Counted from the stretch's first letter, positions 17,057-25,987 are shown. The stretch: 64,000 bases of DNA from DATAEY01 sp045805565 (GCA_045805565.1 JBJMKZ010000022.1:1-64000); one strand, 5' to 3'. Notes: generated by a model from the letters alone, not told the origin. Program-made: numbers and translations.

Positions 17057-18319
17057 GTGGATCTCCTTGAGTACCAGGGCAAGCAGCTGTTCGCCCGACA
17101 CGGGATCCCGGTGCCCGAGGGCCGCTATGCCGACACGGTCGCCGAGGCGGTGGCGGTGGCCGACGAGCTCGGCTATCCGTGCGTCGTCAAGGCCCAGGTC
17201 CAGATCGGCGGCCGCGGCAAGGCGGGCGGAATCCGGATCGCCCACGGCTCCGACGAGGCTCGTGATCACGCCGAGGCCATTCTGGGCATGCAGATCCGGG
17301 GGCTGACCGTCAGCGAGCTGTGGATCGAGCGGGCGTCGGACATCGCCGCCGAGTACTACGCGTCGATCGTCTTCGACCGCTCGGCCAAGGCGCCGCTGGT
17401 CATGCTGTCCACCAGGGGTGGCGTGGACATCGAGGAGGTCGCGGCCTCGGAGCCCGGCGCCATTGCGCGCCTGCACGTGGATCCGCTGATCGGGTTCCAG
17501 GCTTTCCACGGGCGCCGGCTGGCCTACGAGGCGCGGGTGGACGCCGACGTGATGCGCCCGCTGGGCGCCATGCTCGCCAGGCTCTACGAGGCGTTCGTCG
17601 AGGAGGAGGCGATGCTGGTCGAGGTCAACCCGCTGATCGTGGTCCCGGGCGCGGCGGACGGTGAGGGCGCCCGCCAGGTGGCGGCGCTGGACGCCAAGGT
17701 GACGCTGGACGCGAACTCGCTGTTCCGCCACCCGGACAACGCCCAGCTGCGCGACCCATCGGCCGAGGACCCGCAGGAGCAGATGGCCAAGGAGCGCGGG
17801 CTGACGTACGTCAAGCTCGACGGCAACATCGGGATCCTCGGAAATGGCGCCGGACTGGTGATGTCGACGCTGGACGTGGTCGCGCAGGCGGGCGGCGCGC
17901 CGGCCGACTTCCTCGATGCGGGCGGCGGCTCGAAGGCCGAGGCGATCGTCGCCGCGGTCGAGGTGATCCTGTCCGACCCCAAGGTCGACGCCGTGCTGTT
18001 CAACATCTTCGGCGGCATCACCCGCTGCGACGAGGTCGCCCGCGGGCTCATCGAGGCGTTCTCGCGGGTGGAGGTGAAGGTCCCGTTCGTGGTCCGGCTC
18101 GACGGGACGAACGACGAGGAGGGTCGGCGCCTGCTGGCCACCGCCGACCTGCCCAACGTGCACGTCGAGGAGACCATGCTCGGCGCGGCGGCGCGAGTGG
18201 TGGAGCTGGCGGGGGGCGCCGGGGACGGGCGTGTCGACGTCGCGGAGTCGTCGGCCGGGATGGGCGCCGCGGGCGATCCGAGCCGGGTCGCCGACGCCGG
18301 CGAGGAGCGCCTGCCTTGA
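17057..18319 (+). CDS. sucC: succinyl-CoA synthetase beta subunit (ADP-forming type)
   Basis: A 420-residue ATP-grasp subunit starting DLLEYQGKQLFARHGIPVP. It has the nucleotide-binding block VVKAQVQIGGRGKAGGI and the Mg/nucleotide residues LVEVNPLIV. The CoA-ligase half follows with GNGAGLVM and LFNIFGGITRCDEVA. It interconverts succinyl-CoA and succinate with substrate-level phosphorylation, and takes the product of the methylmalonyl-CoA route at the window start. The C-terminal ~25 residues are an Ala/Gly-rich extension. The stop overlaps the sucD start. Confidence 0.95.
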   Translation: MDLLEYQGKQLFARHGIPVPEGRYADTVAEAVAVADELGYPCVVKAQVQIGGRGKAGGIRIAHGSDEARDHAEAILGMQIRGLTVSELWIERASDIAAEYYASIVFDRSAKAPLVMLSTRGGVDIEEVAASEPGAIARLHVDPLIGFQAFHGRRLAYEARVDADVMRPLGAMLARLYEAFVEEEAMLVEVNPLIVVPGAADGEGARQVAALDAKVTLDANSLFRHPDNAQLRDPSAEDPQEQMAKERGLTYVKLDGNIGILGNGAGLVMSTLDVVAQAGGAPADFLDAGGGSKAEAIVAAVEVILSDPKVDAVLFNIFGGITRCDEVARGLIEAFSRVEVKVPFVVRLDGTNDEEGRRLLATADLPNVHVEETMLGAAARVVELAGGAGDGRVDVAESSAGMGAAGDPSRVADAGEERLP

Positions 18320-19197
18320 GCGTGGTCGTCGACCGGGAGACGCGGCTGTGCGTCAGCGGCCTCACCGGGCGAGAGGGCTCCTTCCACGCCCGCAACAACC
18401 GGGCCTACGGGACCCAGGTGGTCGCCGGCGTCACGCCGGGCAAGGGTGGGCAGGAGATGGACGGCGTTCCGGTGTTCGACACCGTTCACGACGCGGTGGG
18501 ACGCACCGGGGCCAACACCTCGATGATCTTCGTCCCGCCGCCGTTCGCGGCCGACGCGATCCTGGAGGCGAACGACGCCGGCATCGAGACAATCATCTGC
18601 ATCACCGAGGGCATTCCGGCGCACGACATGCTGCGCGTCTACACGCACCTGCGACGCGGCTCGACCCGGCTCATCGGCCCCAACTGTCCGGGCGTGCTCT
18701 CGCCCGGCAAGGCCAACGTGGGGATCATTCCCGCCGCCTTCTTCTCGGAGGGCAACGTCGGCCTCGTCTCGCGGTCGGGCACGCTGACCTACCAGATCGG
18801 CCACGAGATCGCTCAGCGGGGGTTCGGCAACTCGTCGATCGTGGGCATCGGTGGAGATCCGATCGTCGGATCCGACTTCATCGACGTGGTGGCGCTGTTC
18901 GAGGACGATCCCGAGACCGAGCTGATCGTGATGTGCGGCGAGATCGGCGGAGACGCGGAGGAGCGCACCGCCGACTACATCGCCGAGCATGTCGGCAAGC
19001 CGGTGATCGGGTACATCGCCGGCTTCACCGCGCCGCCGGGGAAGACGATGGGCCACGCCGGGGCGATCGTGTCGGGCTCGCAGGGCACCGCCCAGGCCAA
19101 GGCCGAGGCGCTGGAGGCCAGGGGAGTCCGCGTCGGCCGCACGCCCACCGAGGTGGCCGAGCTCGCCGCGCAGATCCTGGGCCGGGTCCGCGCCTGA
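18316..19197 (+). CDS. sucD: succinyl-CoA synthetase alpha subunit
   Basis: A 293-residue alpha subunit. The CoA-binding Rossmann region (VSGLTGREGSFH), the GPNCPGVLSP block and the active-site histidine segment GKTMGHAGAIVSG (phosphohistidine) are present. A TTG at 18316 overlaps the sucC stop (TTGA); a GTG at 18322 is the alternative start, two codons shorter. It forms the heteromer with SucC. Confidence 0.95.
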   Translation: MSVVVDRETRLCVSGLTGREGSFHARNNRAYGTQVVAGVTPGKGGQEMDGVPVFDTVHDAVGRTGANTSMIFVPPPFAADAILEANDAGIETIICITEGIPAHDMLRVYTHLRRGSTRLIGPNCPGVLSPGKANVGIIPAAFFSEGNVGLVSRSGTLTYQIGHEIAQRGFGNSSIVGIGGDPIVGSDFIDVVALFEDDPETELIVMCGEIGGDAEERTADYIAEHVGKPVIGYIAGFTAPPGKTMGHAGAIVSGSQGTAQAKAEALEARGVRVGRTPTEVAELAAQILGRVRA

Positions 19198-19211
19198 GCC
19201 GCCGCCGCGTC

Positions 19212-19217
19212 TAAGCT
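19212..19217 (+). promoter_or_regulatory. -10 element TAAGCT before the aminotransferase
   Basis: TAAGCT lies 6 bases before the GTG at 19224. Confidence 0.4.
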
Positions 19218-19223
19218 TGCGCG

Positions 19224-20321
19224 GTGAGTCCGGACGGCAGCATCTCCTTCGCGCGCGGCGCCCCCTCACTGGACATCGTGGACGGCGACGGCCTGCGGGC
19301 CTCGGCGCAGCGGGCGTTCGCCGCCGACCCGGCCGGAGCGTTCTCGTACGGGACCTCGGGCGGCTACGGGCCCCTGCGCGAGTGGATCGCCGAGCGCCAC
19401 CAGGTTGCTCTCGAGCACGTCGCCGTGACCAACGGGTCGATGCAGGCGGCGGCCTTCCTGTTCGACGCACTGGTCGAGCCCGGGACCGAGGTGGTGGTCG
19501 AGCGCCCCACCTACGACCGCACGCTGCTGTCGCTGCGCGAGCGCGGAGCCGACGTCCACGCCGTCGCGCTCGGGCCCGACGGCATCGAGACCGGCGAGCT
19601 CGAGCGGCTGCTCGAGGACGGCGCCGCTCCCCGCCTGGCCCACGTCATCCCCAATTTCCAGAACCCCAGCGGATGCACGCTCTCGGCGGCCAAGCGCGCG
19701 ACCCTGCTCGAGCTCGCCGACCGCCACGGGTTCGTCATCTTCGAGGACGACCCCTATGGCGAGCTGCGCTTCGAGGGCGAGCCGATCCCGTCCATGGCGT
19801 CGACCGCCCCCGCTCAGGTCGTGTATGCGTCCTCGTTCTCCAAGACGATCTGCCCCGGCGTCCGGGTGGGCTACCTGATCGGGCCGCCCGGGCTGATGGC
19901 CGAGGTGCGCCGGCGGGCCACCAACACCTACATCTCGCCGAGCATGGTCTCCCAGGCCATCGTCAACGAGTTCTGCCGCAGCGGCGCGATAGACGCGTCG
20001 ATCGCCACCGTCCGCCGCGCGCTGGCCGAGCGGGCACGCGCGCTGGCGCAGGCGCTGCGCCGGGAGCTACCCGAGGCCCGCTTCTCCACGCCCCAGGGCG
20101 GCTACTTCATGTGGGTCGAGCTGCCGGAGGACACCGACGTGGCGGAGCTGTTCGACGCCGCGTCGCAGCGCGGCGTGTCGTTCGTCAAGGGCAGCGACTT
20201 CCTGCTGGAGGGCGGCGGCAATGCCCTGCGGCTCGCCTACTCGGCGGTCACCCCCGAGCAGATCGACGAGGGCGTGGCGCGGCTGGCCGACGCCGCCCAC
20301 TCGGTCGGCGTCGCCTCCTGA
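19224..20321 (+). CDS. PLP-dependent aminotransferase, class I/II (2-aminoadipate/MocR-domain type)
   Basis: A 365-residue fold-type I aminotransferase. Key blocks are FSYGTSGGYGPLREWIAERH, TNGSMQAAAFLFDALV, PNFQNPSGCTLS, FEDDPYGELRFE, and the PLP lysine in SSFSKTICPGVRVGY. It lacks the GntR DNA-binding domain, so it is an enzyme rather than a MocR regulator. Relatives act on alpha-aminoadipate, valine or aromatic amino acids; the substrate is unresolved. The GTG start follows TAAGCT by 6 bases. Confidence 0.88.
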   Translation: MSPDGSISFARGAPSLDIVDGDGLRASAQRAFAADPAGAFSYGTSGGYGPLREWIAERHQVALEHVAVTNGSMQAAAFLFDALVEPGTEVVVERPTYDRTLLSLRERGADVHAVALGPDGIETGELERLLEDGAAPRLAHVIPNFQNPSGCTLSAAKRATLLELADRHGFVIFEDDPYGELRFEGEPIPSMASTAPAQVVYASSFSKTICPGVRVGYLIGPPGLMAEVRRRATNTYISPSMVSQAIVNEFCRSGAIDASIATVRRALAERARALAQALRRELPEARFSTPQGGYFMWVELPEDTDVAELFDAASQRGVSFVKGSDFLLEGGGNALRLAYSAVTPEQIDEGVARLADAAHSVGVAS

Positions 20322-20331
20322 GCCGGCGCCC

Positions 20332-21048
20332 CTAGCGGCCGTAGCGCTCGCGGCCGAGCACGAGCTGCTCGGGCAGCGCGGTCCGCGGCGGAGGCGATGG
20401 ATCGGCCAGCACCGAGACGGTCTCGGCGACGCTGAGGGTCAGCTCGCAGCGGCTGCCCGCCGCGCTCTCGACGACGACCTCGTCGGTGTCCGAGGCCGCC
20501 ACTCTGCCCGTCAGCCCGGGCTCGAGCCCCGAGGCCTTGAGGTAGTGCAGCAGGTCCTCGGCCTCGTTCTCGAAGCGCAGCACGGTGATCGACGCCCCGG
20601 CCTGGACATCGGCCAGCGGGACTCCCTGGATGCGCTGGCCCGGGACGATCGGGTGCCCGTGGGGACAGGTCCTGGCGTCGCCCACCGAGGAGCGCACATA
20701 GGCCTCGAACCGGGGCGACATCGCGTGCTCCAAGTGCTCGGCCTCCTCGTGGACGTCGTCCCAGGGGACCCCCACCACGTCGGTCAGGAAGCGCTCGATC
20801 AGGCGGTGGCGGGAGACGATCTCCTCCGCGTGGCGACGCCCGTCGCCGGTGAAGTGGATCGCCCTGTCGCTATCGCGGGTGACGTAGCCGTCCCGCTCCA
20901 GACGACCGATCATCTCGTGCACGGTCGGAGCCGACAGCTGCATCGCCCGGGCCAGGTTCGCGCCGGTCATCGGCAACCCCGCCTCGTCCAGCCAGAACAG
21001 CGACTGGAGGTACTCCTCCTCGGCCTCGGTGGCGTGGTCGTCGGCCAT
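20332..21048 (-). CDS. DtxR/MntR-family metal-dependent transcriptional regulator
   Basis: A 238-residue iron or manganese-sensing repressor. The N-terminal winged HTH covers about 1-65 (MTGANLARAMQLSAPTVHEMIGRLERDGYV). The dimerisation and metal domain includes RHRLIERFL, HEEAEHLEHAMS and CPHGHPI, matching DtxR ligand positions. A C-terminal SH3/FeoA-like domain follows. The ATG lies 7 bases after TACGCT on the minus strand. It is divergent from the SDR gene across 52 bases. No iron gene is adjacent, so the target regulon is elsewhere. Confidence 0.88.
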   Translation of the reverse strand: MADDHATEAEEEYLQSLFWLDEAGLPMTGANLARAMQLSAPTVHEMIGRLERDGYVTRDSDRAIHFTGDGRRHAEEIVSRHRLIERFLTDVVGVPWDDVHEEAEHLEHAMSPRFEAYVRSSVGDARTCPHGHPIVPGQRIQGVPLADVQAGASITVLRFENEAEDLLHYLKASGLEPGLTGRVAASDTDEVVVESAAGSRCELTLSVAETVSVLADPSPPPRTALPEQLVLGRERYGR

Positions 21049-21055
21049 CGCGACA

Positions 21056-21061
21056 AGCGTA
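21056..21061 (-). promoter_or_regulatory. -10 element TACGCT for the DtxR-family gene
   Basis: Read on the minus strand, TACGCT is 7 bases from the ATG at 21048. It lies back to back with the promoter of the divergent SDR gene. Confidence 0.4.
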
Positions 21062-21086
21062 CCGGCGGCCGGCCCGCCGCATCCCG

Positions 21087-21092
21087 TAGGCT
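21087..21092 (+). promoter_or_regulatory. -10 element TAGGCT for the SDR-rrf2 operon
   Basis: TAGGCT is 8 bases before the GTG at 21101 and supports that start over upstream codons. Confidence 0.45.
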
Positions 21093-21100
21093 CGCGGGCG

Positions 21101-21895
21101 GTGCAGATCGGGCCCGGAACCCGTGCGCTGGTCACCGGCGCCTCCCGCGGCATCGGCCGCGCACTCGTGCAGGCGCTCGCCCGGCGGGGCGCGGCCGTCG
21201 GCCTGCTGGCGCGCTCCACCGGCGAGCTGGAGGCGCTGGCGGCCGAGCTTCCCGGCGAGCACCAGCCACTCCCCGCCGACGCCGGGGATCGAGAGGCGGT
21301 CGAGGAGGCGGTGGGCCGCTTCGTCGAGGCCGTGGGCGGGCTGGAGCTGGCGGTGGCGAATGCGGGCATCGCCAGCTACGGGCCATTTCGCGACATGAGC
21401 TGCGAGACGGTGGAGCGCATGACCCGCGTCAACTGGCTCGGCACCGTCTACCTGGTCAACGCCGTCCTGCCGGGCATGCTCGACCGCGCCAATGGGCACA
21501 TCGTGATCGTCTCGTCGGGGGCCGGACATCGCTCGTTCCCCGCGGCATCCGTCTACGGCGCCACCAAGGCCGCCCAGCGGATGTTCGGCGAGGCGCTGCG
21601 CCACGAGCTGGCGGGCACCGGTGTGTCGCTGACCATGGTCTATCCGGGTGAGATCGCCACCGCCCTGCACGACCACGAGAAGGAGACCATGCCCGACTGG
21701 TACCGAGGCGATGACGCCGTGGCCCCGGAGCGACTGGCCGAGAAGGTCATCGAGGGCGTCGAGGGCGACGCCCGCAGCGTCTACTACCCGCGGCTGGTCA
21801 GGTTCCTGGGCGCGATGCACGGCGTCTCCCCGCGCGCTTCGGACGCGATGCTGCGGGCGCTGCGGGGGACCACGGCGGCGCCCCGGCGCGACTAG
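21101..21895 (+). CDS. short-chain dehydrogenase/reductase
   Basis: A 264-residue SDR. The cofactor motif TGASRGIGRAL is at about residues 11-21, NAGIASYG follows, and the active site is Ser in IVSSGAG plus Y-x3-K in VYGATKAAQRM. The C-terminal part is about 25 residues longer than the core fold. It may reduce a ketone or a sphingoid or acyl substrate; specificity is not predictable. Its stop codon abuts the ATG of the Rrf2 regulator, so the two are one transcriptional unit. Confidence 0.85.
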   Translation: MQIGPGTRALVTGASRGIGRALVQALARRGAAVGLLARSTGELEALAAELPGEHQPLPADAGDREAVEEAVGRFVEAVGGLELAVANAGIASYGPFRDMSCETVERMTRVNWLGTVYLVNAVLPGMLDRANGHIVIVSSGAGHRSFPAASVYGATKAAQRMFGEALRHELAGTGVSLTMVYPGEIATALHDHEKETMPDWYRGDDAVAPERLAEKVIEGVEGDARSVYYPRLVRFLGAMHGVSPRASDAMLRALRGTTAAPRRD

Positions 21896-22351
21896 ATGAG
21901 GGTCTCGGCCAAGGCGGACTACGCGGTGCGAGCGGCGATCGAGCTGGCCGCCGCCGGAGGCGAGCTGGTCAAGGGTGACCACCTCGCCCGGGCGCAGGGA
22001 ATCCCGCTCAACTTCCTGGAGAACATCCTGGTGGATCTCAAGCAGGCCGGCCTGGTCGGGAGCCGGCGCGGGCCAGAAGGCGGCTACTGGCTGGACCGTC
22101 CCGCCGCCGAGGTCTCGGTCGCCGACATCATGCGGGCGGCCGAAGGCCCACTCGCCAGCGTGCGGGGCGAGCGCCCGGAGTCACTGCGCTACGACGGATC
22201 GGCCGAGCCGCTGCAGGAGGTCTGGATAGCCCTGCGCGCCAACGTGCGCGGAGTCCTGGAGCAGGTGACGCTCGCCGACGTCGTGGCCGGGCGCCTGCCT
22301 CGGTCAGTGCGCGCCGTCGCCCGCGACCCCGACGCCCGCCGTCGCCGCTGA
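21896..22351 (+). CDS. Rrf2-family transcriptional regulator, no cysteine (CymR-like)
   Basis: A 151-residue Rrf2 protein: VSAKADYAVRAAIELAA at the start, the recognition helix IPLNFLENILVDLKQAGLV, and the wing SRRGPEGGYWL. It has no cysteine at all, so it cannot bind an Fe-S cluster like IscR or NsrR. It is closer in type to CymR, the Rrf2 repressor of cysteine metabolism in Firmicutes. It converges with cysA, overlapping its 3' end by 48 bases, which suggests a role in sulfur control (inference). Confidence 0.85.
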   Translation: MRVSAKADYAVRAAIELAAAGGELVKGDHLARAQGIPLNFLENILVDLKQAGLVGSRRGPEGGYWLDRPAAEVSVADIMRAAEGPLASVRGERPESLRYDGSAEPLQEVWIALRANVRGVLEQVTLADVVAGRLPRSVRAVARDPDARRRR

Positions 22352-23311
22352 CCCGTCGGCCGGCAGGGCGCCCCCCCGGTCGGCGCGCATCCACACGATC
22401 TGGCCGGGCTCGAGCTCGAGCTCGCCCGCGCGCACCCGGGTCACCTGTACGGCGACGCGCCGTCCGTCGGCGACCTCCAGCTCCACGCGCACCTCGAAGC
22501 CGAGATGGGTCACGCGCTTGACCATCGCCTCCTCGGCGCTCCAGTCGGGGACCGGCAGGATCTCGATGTCGTGCGGTCGCACCAGGGCGTCGCCCAGCTC
22601 CGCGACCGGGCCGATGAAGCGCATCACGAACTCGCTGGCGGGACTCTCGTACAGGGCGCGCGGCGCAGCCACCTGCTCGACGCGGGCTTCGTTCATGACC
22701 ACGATCTGCTCGGCCACATCCATGGCTTCCTCTTGGTCGTGGGTCACGAACACGGTCGTCACGTGGACGCGGTCGTGGAGGTCGCGCAGCCATTCCCGCA
22801 GCTCCTTGCGGACGTTGGCATCCAGGGCGCCGAACGGCTCGTCGAGCAACAGCACGCGGGGTTCCACCGCCAGCGCCCGGGCCAGCGCCATGCGCTGGCG
22901 CTGGCCGCCCGAGAGCTGCGCCGGGTAGCGATGGGCGAACCCGGAGAGATGCACGAGGTCGAGCAGCTGGTCCACACGGTCGCGGATCTCGCTCCGCGGA
23001 CGCTTGCGGATGCTCATCCCGAAGGCGACGTTGTCGCGCACCGTCATGTGCTTGAACGCGGCGTAGTGCTGGAAGACGAAGCCGACGCCGCGGCGCTGGG
23101 CCGGGAGGTTGGTCGCATCCCGGCTCTCGATGCTGACGCTCCCACTGTCGGGCGACTCGAGCCCTGCGATCACCCGCAGCAGGGTGGACTTGCCGCTTCC
23201 GCTCGGGCCCAGCAGCGCCGTGAGCGAGCCGTCCCGGACGCGCAAGGACACGTCGTCGAGGGCCAGGAAGTCGCCGAAGCGCTTGGATACGCCCACCACC
23301 TCGATGCTCAT
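22304..23311 (-). CDS. cysA: sulfate/thiosulfate ABC transporter ATP-binding protein
   Basis: A 335-residue ABC ATPase. Walker A GPSGSGKSTLLR, Q-loop FVFQHYAAFKHMTV, signature LSGGQRQRMALARAL, Walker B VLLLDEPFGALD and the His switch VTHDQEEAMDVAE are all intact. The C-terminal ~110 residues form a TOBE-like regulatory domain. The FKHMTV and DNVAFG segments are characteristic of CysA. Its ATG overlaps the cysW stop by 4 bases. It powers sulfate import with CysT and CysW. Confidence 0.93.
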   Translation of the reverse strand: MSIEVVGVSKRFGDFLALDDVSLRVRDGSLTALLGPSGSGKSTLLRVIAGLESPDSGSVSIESRDATNLPAQRRGVGFVFQHYAAFKHMTVRDNVAFGMSIRKRPRSEIRDRVDQLLDLVHLSGFAHRYPAQLSGGQRQRMALARALAVEPRVLLLDEPFGALDANVRKELREWLRDLHDRVHVTTVFVTHDQEEAMDVAEQIVVMNEARVEQVAAPRALYESPASEFVMRFIGPVAELGDALVRPHDIEILPVPDWSAEEAMVKRVTHLGFEVRVELEVADGRRVAVQVTRVRAGELELEPGQIVWMRADRGGALPADGSAATAGVGVAGDGAH

Positions 23312-24102
23312 CGCGTCACCTCCTCGCGCTTGAGCAGGTTCATGCTCAGCACGGTCAGAAGGGCCATGGCGGCCAGCACGACCGAGGCCGCATAGGCCCC
23401 GGCCAGGTCGAAGTTCTGGAAGGCCTGCTCGACGTGGACCGGCAGCGTCTCGGTCTGGCCCGCCAGCTTGCCCGAGACGACGCTGACCGCCCCGAACTCG
23501 CCGAGCGCGCGCGCCGTGGTGAGAACGATGCCGTAAGCGACGCCCCAGCGGATCGAGGGCAGGGTCACCCGCCAGAAGGCCTGCCAGGCCGAGGCACCGA
23601 GCGTCGAAGCCGCCTCCTCCTGCTCGGAGCCGATCTCGCGCAGCACGGGCACCACCTCTCTGACCACGAACGGAAGCGAGACGAAGACGGTTGCCAGGAT
23701 CATCCCCAGCGGGGCGAAGATGACCTGGATCCCGTGGTCGGCGAGCCAGGTTCCGAACCAGCCGGTGCGCCCGTAGACCAGCACCAGCGCCAGCCCCACC
23801 ACCACCGGGGACACCGCGAACGGCAGGTCGATGAGCGCGTTGAGGAGCGCCTTGCCCGGGAAGCGGTGGCGGACGAGCACCAGCGCGCAGGCCACCCCGA
23901 AGACCGTGTTGGCCGGCACGGCGACGGCCACCATCAGGAGGGTGAGCCAGAACGCGTGTACCGCGTCGGGAGCGGTGACCGCCGCCCAGGCCGCCGCCGC
24001 CCCGTGCTCGAAGGTGCGGTAGAAGACCATCGCCACGGGCAGCACGAGCAGCAGCCCGAGATAGATGAGCGCGATCGAGCGCAGGCCGCGGTCAGCCCTC
24101 AT
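23308..24102 (-). CDS. cysW: sulfate ABC transporter permease
   Basis: A 264-residue inner-membrane permease with six helices. The ABC-coupling EAA loop is EEAASTLGASAWQAFWRVTLPSI, and ALGEFGAVSVVSG is the CysW/CysT family signature. The start overlaps the end of cysT by 11 bases. It pairs with CysT as the transmembrane channel for sulfate. Confidence 0.93.
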   Translation of the reverse strand: MRADRGLRSIALIYLGLLLVLPVAMVFYRTFEHGAAAAWAAVTAPDAVHAFWLTLLMVAVAVPANTVFGVACALVLVRHRFPGKALLNALIDLPFAVSPVVVGLALVLVYGRTGWFGTWLADHGIQVIFAPLGMILATVFVSLPFVVREVVPVLREIGSEQEEAASTLGASAWQAFWRVTLPSIRWGVAYGIVLTTARALGEFGAVSVVSGKLAGQTETLPVHVEQAFQNFDLAGAYAASVVLAAMALLTVLSMNLLKREEVTR

Positions 24103-24823
24103 GGCGCGCCCTCCAGCGGCCCGCGGCGGCCACCGCCAGCAGGAGCAGGAACGAGACCGCCAGCAGCACGACCGAGACCGCGGCCGCTCCGGCGACGTTG
24201 TCGGACTCGATCTGGCTGAAGATGAAGACCGACGCGACCTCGGTCTTGAACGGCAGGTTGCCGGAGATCAGCACCACCGCTCCGAACTCGCCCATGCACC
24301 GGGCGAACCCCAGGCCCACGCCGGCGAGCATGGCGGGGGTCAGGTTGGGGAGGATGATGCGCCGGAACACCGTCGGCCGGCCTGCGCCGAGCGACGCCGC
24401 AGCCTCCTCCATCTCGCGGTCGAGCTCGATGAGCACCGGTTGCACCGCGCGTACGACGAACGGCAGCGTGACGAACAGGAGCGCGAGCACTATGCCGACC
24501 CGGGTGAAGGCGACGCTGAACCCGAACGGCCCCTTGGGCCCGTAGAGGGCCAGAAGCGTGAGGCCGGCGACGATCGTCGGCAGGGCGAAGGGCAGGTCGA
24601 TGAGGCCGTTGACGATCGCCTTGCCCCGGAAGTCGTCGCGGACGAGGACCCACGCGATCAGCGTCCCGAACACGAGGTTTATCGCCACCGTGGCCAGCGA
24701 GACGGCCAGCGTCAGTTCGAGGGCGGTCACCGCCTGGCGCGTGGTCACCGCCTCCCAGAACGTCGAGCCGCCGGCCTGCGCCGATCGGACGATCACCGCC
24801 GCCAGCGGCAGCAGAACGAACAC
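24092..24823 (-). CDS. cysT: sulfate ABC transporter permease
   Basis: At least 243 residues with the EAA loop EEAAASLGAGRPTVFRRIILPNL and the signature CMGEFGAVVLISG. The GTG at 24823 would begin inside the first membrane helix. The same frame continues upstream as ...RVGRAARAALGRGAVAIYLS, which looks like a normal CysT N-terminus but has no ATG, GTG or TTG before the preceding stop. A CTG at 24917-24919 is the only candidate seen, so the true start is probably upstream and non-canonical. Confidence 0.88.
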   Translation of the reverse strand: MFVLLPLAAVIVRSAQAGGSTFWEAVTTRQAVTALELTLAVSLATVAINLVFGTLIAWVLVRDDFRGKAIVNGLIDLPFALPTIVAGLTLLALYGPKGPFGFSVAFTRVGIVLALLFVTLPFVVRAVQPVLIELDREMEEAAASLGAGRPTVFRRIILPNLTPAMLAGVGLGFARCMGEFGAVVLISGNLPFKTEVASVFIFSQIESDNVAGAAAVSVVLLAVSFLLLLAVAAAGRWRARHEG

Positions 24824-24929
24824 GCTGAGATAGATCGCGACCGCTCCGCGCCCCAGCGCGGCGCGCGCCGCCCGCCCGACCCGGGGCGGCGCGAGCGGCG
24901 CCGGAAGCGGCGTGGCCAGGGTGGAGGGG

Positions 24930-25940
24930 CTACTTGGCAGTGGAGACCCCCAGCGACTGCTCGATCTTGGCGACCGATCCCTTCTGGGGATCGAAGAACT
25001 GGTCGGTCACCGTCGACCAGCCGCCCAGGTCGGTGATCGTGAACAACCCCTTGGGCGTGGGGAACCTGGCCTTGTCGAGGAGGGCGCGGTCGACCGGGCG
25101 GTAGCCCTTGGACTGGAAGACCCGCTGGGCCGCGGGCGTCCGCAGGTAGTCGACGAACTCGCGCGCCTTCCTGGGATTGCTCGAGTTGGTGGTCACCGCG
25201 ACCGGGTTCTCGATCAGGACCGTCCGGTCGGGCACGACGTAGTCGACCTCCTCGCCCTTGCGCTGGGCGGTGATCGCCTCGTTCTCATAGGCGATGAGAA
25301 CGTCGCCCTTGCCGCCCGTGAACGTCTGCAGCGACTCGCGCGCGCTCTTGTCCTGCACGGGGACGTTCTTGAACAGCGCCTTGAGGTACGCGAGCGCCTG
25401 GGCGGGCGTCCGGCCGGCCTTGACCTGCGCGCCGTAGGCGGCCATCACGTTCCAGCGCGCCCCGCCGGAGGTGAACGGGTTGGGCGTGATCACCTGGACG
25501 CCCGGCTTGACCAGGTCGCTCCAGCCACGGATGTGCTTCGGGTTGCCCTTGCGCACCGCCAGCACCACGACCGAATCGGTGACCATCCCCTTGTAGCGGT
25601 CCTTGTCCCAGCTCGGGGAGACCAGCCCGGCCTTCACCAGCTTGCTGACATCCGGCGCCAGGGACAGCGCGACGACGTCCGCGCGCAGGCCGGACTGGAC
25701 CGCCCGGCTCTGATCGCCGGACGCGCCGTAGGACTGCTGGAAGCCGATCCCCTTGCCCTGGGCGGTCTTGTCGAAGGCCGGGATGATCTCTCCGTATGCC
25801 TCCTTGGGCGTCGAGTAGGCGACGAGCGTGAGCTTCGACGAGCCCTGGCCGCCGCCTCCGGCGGAGCCACCGCAGGCCGCCAGCGCGGCCGAGGCGGCCG
25901 TCACGACCAGCGCGACCACGAGGCGATGAACAAGACGCAT
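24930..25940 (-). CDS. sbp: sulfate-binding lipoprotein
   Basis: A 336-residue periplasmic-type binding protein with a lipoprotein signal peptide (hydrophobic VVALVVTAASAALAAC, lipobox LAAC, Cys about residue 23). It shows Sbp/CysP family blocks: AYSTPKEAYGEIIPAFDKT, SYGASGDQSRAV, ADVVALSLAPDV, NPFTSGGARWN and VLIAYENEAI. It captures sulfate or thiosulfate for CysTWA. AAAGGAT precedes the ATG. The gene order sbp-cysT-cysW-cysA is complete. Confidence 0.93.
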   Translation of the reverse strand: MRLVHRLVVALVVTAASAALAACGGSAGGGGQGSSKLTLVAYSTPKEAYGEIIPAFDKTAQGKGIGFQQSYGASGDQSRAVQSGLRADVVALSLAPDVSKLVKAGLVSPSWDKDRYKGMVTDSVVVLAVRKGNPKHIRGWSDLVKPGVQVITPNPFTSGGARWNVMAAYGAQVKAGRTPAQALAYLKALFKNVPVQDKSARESLQTFTGGKGDVLIAYENEAITAQRKGEEVDYVVPDRTVLIENPVAVTTNSSNPRKAREFVDYLRTPAAQRVFQSKGYRPVDRALLDKARFPTPKGLFTITDLGGWSTVTDQFFDPQKGSVAKIEQSLGVSTAK

Positions 25941-25956
25941 ACAGATAGATCCTTTG

Positions 25957-25987
25957 TTGATTAGGTTTATGAAGAATGGGAACGATA
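25957..25987 (-). promoter_or_regulatory. sbp promoter region with a TAGGT motif
   Basis: On the minus strand TATCGT (25982-25987) can serve as a -10, giving a 5' leader of about 35 bases. Just downstream of the predicted start of transcription, 25957-25969 reads TTGATTAGGTTTA on the plus strand. It resembles CTAAATAGGTAAA at 5276-5288 before the sulfite reductase operon (8 of 13 positions). It is a candidate site for the nearby Rrf2 protein. Confidence 0.35.
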
